A program made the position numbers and the translations under genes. Of a stretch of DNA of 64,000 nucleotides, positions 60,430 through 64,000 are shown piece after piece. Every line of letters starts with the position of its first letter. Position 1 is the stretch's first letter. The DNA is from Paenibacillus mucilaginosus 3016 (GTDB lineage: Bacteria; Bacillota; Bacilli; Paenibacillales; NBRC-103111): positions 1,196,001 through 1,260,000 of the forward strand of contig NC_016935.1 of assembly GCF_000250655.1 (NCBI RefSeq). The letters run 5' to 3'. The notes beneath the pieces were generated by a model. It was not told the DNA's origin and did no database searches. It saw only the letters and a program-made list of their open reading frames with translations.

Positions 60430-62469
60430 ATGATGACATCATTCCGATCGAAGGAGCCGGGCAAGCGTCCGTGGGATTCACGTCGCGCGCGGGTGAATGT
60501 GCTGTTTTTTATCGTATTCGTGATGTTCTCGATCCTCGTCGTCCGGCTGGCGACACTGCAGTTTGTCCAGGGGGATGAGCTCAAGCAGGCGGAGACGGAG
60601 TTCACCGAGAGCTCAACGCCGATCGCCCCGATCCGCGGCAATATCTTCGACCGCAACGGGGCTCCGCTGGCTTACACGGTGTCGACGCAGTCGCTCTTTT
60701 TCCGCATTACCGAGGGCGATCTCTCCGAGCGGATGGACGAGATTATCGCGCTGGCGGGAGAGCTTGAGAAGATCTTCGCGAATTACGGCAACAAGAACTT
60801 GAAGCCGCTGACCGCAGCGGAGATCGTGGAGCGGATGGACGTCGGCTTTGACATCAACAAGCAGGAAACCAAGATTAACGGCTATTCCTACATGCCGCGG
60901 CGCATCAAGTCGGACTTGACCGCCGAGGAGATCGCGTATCTGCTGGAACACCGCGACGAGCTGAAGTGGCTTGAGGTCACAGAGGAAAGCGCCAGAGTGT
61001 ACGATGAACGCAACCTGGCCGTGCATTTGATCGGGTATCTTCGGCCCTTCTCCGCCGCGGTGAATGTGGAGAACTCCTACCTGAGCACCTATCGGGACAA
61101 AAAGGACGAATACCTTGGGGATGAATACGTCGGGTATGACGGCTTGGAGTTCCTGTATCAGGAAGAGCTCAGGGGAGAGAACGGAACCAAGTCCTATCCG
61201 GTCAACGCCGCCCAGAAGATCACCGGTCCTTATACGCTCACACCGCCGATCAAAGGCAACAACCTGATCCTCTCGATGGACCGGGAGGTGCAGCAGGTGG
61301 CCGAGGATGCGGTGACAGAGCATCTGGCCGCAATGAAGAGAGCTTCAGGCGGCTCCGTTCTGGGCCAGGGCCGGGAAGCGGTGGCCGGCTATGCCGTAGC
61401 CATGGAGGTGGATACGGGCAAAGTCATGGCCATGGCCTCGATGCCGGATTACGATCCGAATATCTGGCATGGCGGGGTGTCGGGCGGGGAGTGGAACGAG
61501 ATCCGCTGCCGGTACCTGAACGGGGCGATCCGGGAACGCTGCGCGGATGTGCCGGAGAAGGAGATCAGCAAGCATCCGCCTTCGCTGGTGCCGCTCGGCT
61601 CCACGATCAAACCGCTTACCGTGCTGCTCGGACTGAACGAGAAGCTGTTCGCTCCGTATGAGACGTACAATGACACGGGCACCTACACGTACGGCAAAGA
61701 TAAGAGCCGGGTGAACAACTCGGGCTTCAAGTCATATGGGCCGATCAATGCATCAAAGGCCATCGAGGTGTCGTCGAATACCTTCATGGCGGCGATGATC
61801 GGCGAGAGGCTTTACAACCGCGGAGGCAGCCCGCTCGACGTATGGGATCAATACATGAAGAAGTTCGGTCTCGGCGTCCGGACCGGAAGCGATCTTCCAG
61901 GCGAGAGCCCGGGCGATATCTATTATTACGATACGGTCAAGCAGGCCAGTACGCAGGCGGCGCTTGTCCAGGCCTCCTTCGGCCAGCAGGGACGCTATAC
62001 CGCCCTGCAGCTGGCCCAGTACACGGCGATGCTGGCCAATAAGGGCAAGCGGCTGAAGCCGCTGTTCGTGGACCGGATCGTCACGTACGACAACAAGCAG
62101 GTGGTCAAGGAAATCCAGCCGGAGGTCCTGGGCCAGGAGACGTACCCTGACACGTATTGGAACGTCATTCACCAGGGGATGCTCAAGGTGTCGAAGACCG
62201 GCTTCGAAGGCAGCGAGGCGGATTACACCGTCGCTGCGAAGACGGGGACCTCCCAGATGTCGGTGGCCGGCAAGAGCCTGGAGAACGCCGTATTCATCGC
62301 CTATGCCCCGGCGGAGAAGCCGAAGCTGGCTGTGGCGGTCGTCGTGCCCGAAGGCGGGTACGGGGCTTACGGCGCGGCGCCTATTGCCAGGAAGATTTTT
62401 GATGCTTACAATGAACGCATAGGGCTTTACGGCACGCCGAAGGTCCCTGCAGGAGAGGAGCCGCAGTAA
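60430..62469 (+). CDS. Class B penicillin-binding protein (PBP2/MrdA-like), copy 1
   Basis: A 679-aa cell-wall transpeptidase. N-terminal membrane anchor (residues about 24-44), dimerisation region starting APIRGNIFDRNG near 69, and a catalytic domain with SxxK in PLGSTIKPLTV near 391, SxN in EVSSNTF near 446 and KTG in AAKTGTSQM near 603. It makes peptidoglycan crosslinks, likely in elongation or sporulation. It is followed after 2 bp by a diverged paralogue. Starts at either of two adjacent ATGs; GAGG lies upstream. Confidence 0.94.
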   Translation: MMTSFRSKEPGKRPWDSRRARVNVLFFIVFVMFSILVVRLATLQFVQGDELKQAETEFTESSTPIAPIRGNIFDRNGAPLAYTVSTQSLFFRITEGDLSERMDEIIALAGELEKIFANYGNKNLKPLTAAEIVERMDVGFDINKQETKINGYSYMPRRIKSDLTAEEIAYLLEHRDELKWLEVTEESARVYDERNLAVHLIGYLRPFSAAVNVENSYLSTYRDKKDEYLGDEYVGYDGLEFLYQEELRGENGTKSYPVNAAQKITGPYTLTPPIKGNNLILSMDREVQQVAEDAVTEHLAAMKRASGGSVLGQGREAVAGYAVAMEVDTGKVMAMASMPDYDPNIWHGGVSGGEWNEIRCRYLNGAIRERCADVPEKEISKHPPSLVPLGSTIKPLTVLLGLNEKLFAPYETYNDTGTYTYGKDKSRVNNSGFKSYGPINASKAIEVSSNTFMAAMIGERLYNRGGSPLDVWDQYMKKFGLGVRTGSDLPGESPGDIYYYDTVKQASTQAALVQASFGQQGRYTALQLAQYTAMLANKGKRLKPLFVDRIVTYDNKQVVKEIQPEVLGQETYPDTYWNVIHQGMLKVSKTGFEGSEADYTVAAKTGTSQMSVAGKSLENAVFIAYAPAEKPKLAVAVVVPEGGYGAYGAAPIARKIFDAYNERIGLYGTPKVPAGEEPQ

Positions 62470-62471
62470 GG

Positions 62472-64000
62472 ATGAAAAAGCCGATCGAGATGGAAGATCC
62501 GACCAAACAGGAAACGTCGAAACGCCGCCATTTTACCATACGTATCAATTTGTTCTTCTTCTTTACCTTCTTCCTGTTCTCCGTCCTGATCGTGCGCCTT
62601 GCGATGCTCCAATTCGTCGAGGGGAAAGAACTGAAAGCGGAAAAAGAAGAGATCAACAAAGCGAACACGCCGATCGCTCCCATCCGCGGTAATATCTATG
62701 ACCGGCAGAAGGTGCCGCTGGCTTATACGACATCCACGCAGTCGCTGTATTTTCGGATCGAGCAGAACCAGCCCAAGGATGAGGTCGTGGCTCTCGCACA
62801 GGAGCTGGCAAGAATCTTCTCCTTGTACGGGCGTTCAGGTGAGAAGCAGCCTACCGCTGAAGAAATCATTATCGAGATGGACGTCGGCTATGATCTCAAC
62901 AAGCAGAAAACCAATGACGCGCCGAGTTATTACTCCGTTCCCCGTCGGCTCAAGACCGACCTCTCCAAGGAAGAGATCGCTTATCTGATGGAGCACCGGG
63001 ATGAGCTGAAGTGGCTGGAGATCATGGAGGAGAGCATCCGGCAGTACGACTATGAGAACACGCCGGCTGTCCAGCTTATTGGATACATGCGGCAGTTCTC
63101 CAAAGCTCGTGCGTCCAACCTGAATCTGGATCTCTACAAAGACAAAACGAAGACCGAGGGATACCTTGATACAGAGTATGTTGGCTACGACGGGATCGAG
63201 TACATGTACCAGGAGGAGCTCCGGGGCAAGAACGGTTTCAAGACATATCCCGTGAACGCCGCCCATAAGATCATCGGCAAGGTGGATGTTACCGCTCCAA
63301 CCAAGGGGAACAATCTGTACCTGACCATCGACCGGAACGTGCAGCTTGCTACCGAGAAGGCGATAACCGACCATTTGGCATGGTTAAAGGGGCCTGCGCG
63401 ATCCAACCGGTATGCGGCCAAGGGCTCGAATGCGGTAGCCGGCTATGCGGTGGCCATTGAAGTCAAGACCGGCAAAGTCGTGACGATGGCGAGCATGCCG
63501 GATTATGACCCGAAGGTCTGGTCCGGACCGATCTCGAGTGAAAAGTATGCCGAGATCCAGTCGAAGATCAACAATGGAACGATCACAACGGCTTATCCGG
63601 ACTATCCCGAAGACAAACTCAAATACCACCCGACGTCCATCGTATACATGGGCTCGGTCGTTAAGCCGCTGTCCGTGCTGATCGGGCTGAATGAAGGGCT
63701 GTTCACTACGAATACGGTCTATCAAGATACCGGGGTCTTCACGTACGGGAAGGACAACAATGCAAAGCTGTCTAACTCCGACGGTGCGGCCTGGGGGAAG
63801 ATTAATGCCACAGATGCCATTTGGCACTCTTCCAACACCTTCATGTCGGCGATGATCGGCCACGAGCTGCACCGAAGGAAGGGCACGGAGGCTGTCACGA
63901 TTTGGAAAGACTATCTGGCCAAATTCGGGCTGGGTGTGACTACGGGCAGCGGTTTGCACCGGGAGTACGCAGGACTCAGCGAATTCGAGACCAATACGAA
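62472..64000 (+). CDS. Class B penicillin-binding protein, copy 2 (partial, cut by right edge)
   Basis: About 509 codons seen; the end lies outside the window. Same plan as copy 1: anchor (residues about 23-43), APIRGNIYDRQKVPLAYTTS near 69, SxxK as YMGSVVKPLSV near 393 and SxN as WHSSNTFMSA near 452; the KTG motif lies beyond the edge. It shares many segments with copy 1 (EEIAYLL/MEHRDELKWLE, YQEELRG, VAGYAVA, ASMPDYDP) but differs clearly, so it is an old tandem duplication. GGAGAGGAG precedes the ATG and the 2-bp gap implies co-translation. Confidence 0.93.
   Translation, partial: MKKPIEMEDPTKQETSKRRHFTIRINLFFFFTFFLFSVLIVRLAMLQFVEGKELKAEKEEINKANTPIAPIRGNIYDRQKVPLAYTTSTQSLYFRIEQNQPKDEVVALAQELARIFSLYGRSGEKQPTAEEIIIEMDVGYDLNKQKTNDAPSYYSVPRRLKTDLSKEEIAYLMEHRDELKWLEIMEESIRQYDYENTPAVQLIGYMRQFSKARASNLNLDLYKDKTKTEGYLDTEYVGYDGIEYMYQEELRGKNGFKTYPVNAAHKIIGKVDVTAPTKGNNLYLTIDRNVQLATEKAITDHLAWLKGPARSNRYAAKGSNAVAGYAVAIEVKTGKVVTMASMPDYDPKVWSGPISSEKYAEIQSKINNGTITTAYPDYPEDKLKYHPTSIVYMGSVVKPLSVLIGLNEGLFTTNTVYQDTGVFTYGKDNNAKLSNSDGAAWGKINATDAIWHSSNTFMSAMIGHELHRRKGTEAVTIWKDYLAKFGLGVTTGSGLHREYAGLSEFETNT

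Noticed and set aside
1..64000. Insertion sequences, prophage, integrase or toxin-antitoxin genes
   Set aside because: None of the frames shows transposase, integrase, phage structural or toxin-antitoxin signatures. The region looks like stable chromosome with local repeats.

Overview
The window is a chromosomal segment of a high-GC, endospore-forming Firmicute. Paenibacillus, perhaps close to P. mucilaginosus, is the best fit by inference. Spore genes are present (alpha/beta SASP with a SigG-type promoter, gerQ, two YheC/YheD ATP-grasp genes), with an S-layer (SLH) protein, a Trp T-box leader, perfect GlnR/TnrA, Fnr and cre boxes, and strong Gram-positive ribosome binding sites. No rRNA, phage, insertion sequence or CRISPR array was seen. 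The left edge cuts a TIGR03943 gene and the right edge cuts a penicillin-binding protein gene.

Layout. 1-2.2 kb: permease pair with a Zur-box-like site. 2.2-3.7 kb: T-box and trpS. 4.3-6.4 kb: small membrane gene, SASP, yfhP and a hypothetical gene. 6.4-10.4 kb: heterodimeric BmrCD-type multidrug ABC exporter with an operator-like palindrome. 10.6-17.5 kb: glycoside locus (AraC regulator, GH1, GPH symporter, GH78 rhamnosidase) with a perfect cre. 17.6-18.7 kb: nine-tRNA operon behind two homologous promoters. 18.8-28.9 kb: two YheC/D genes, a COG2509 flavoprotein behind a variant purine-riboswitch-like leader, a Cu/Zn SOD with an extra N-terminal domain, an aldo/keto reductase, a secreted protein, a PhyH-HEAT fusion and ppaC. 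29.3-32.5 kb: secreted pectate lyase, Fnr-controlled formate/nitrite channel, lactate dehydrogenase. 32.7-40.3 kb: acyltransferase, small genes, gerQ with a Gly-rich tail, two SDRs, dispersed repeats, aldo/keto reductase. 40.4-50.8 kb: divergent urtABCDE (urea uptake) and ureABCFGD (urease). 51-64 kb: ctaB, SCO1, AEC transporter, Toprim protein, SLH protein, MFS transporter, transglutaminase-domain protein, HAD phosphatase and two tandem class B PBPs.

How the genes work together. The urea block is a nitrogen-scavenging module: urea is imported by UrtABCDE and split by UreABC, under two perfect GlnR/TnrA boxes in the shared promoter region. As written, urtA carries one frameshift and ureF two, so the module is either decaying or affected by base-level sequence error. 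ureE is absent and UreG has a His-rich N-terminus. The glycoside locus would import rhamnosylated glucosides and split them inside the cell, and fits with the pectate lyase as plant-polymer use. The FNT channel and Ldh form a low-oxygen pair.

The most unusual signals are: (i) a purine-riboswitch-like aptamer with changes at conserved loop and junction sites whose 3' strand is part of the terminator; (ii) three unrelated genes (trpS, the COG2509 gene, an SDR) whose 3' ends are copied just downstream; (iii) a family of about 25-29 bp palindromic intergenic repeats at two sites 34.7 kb apart.
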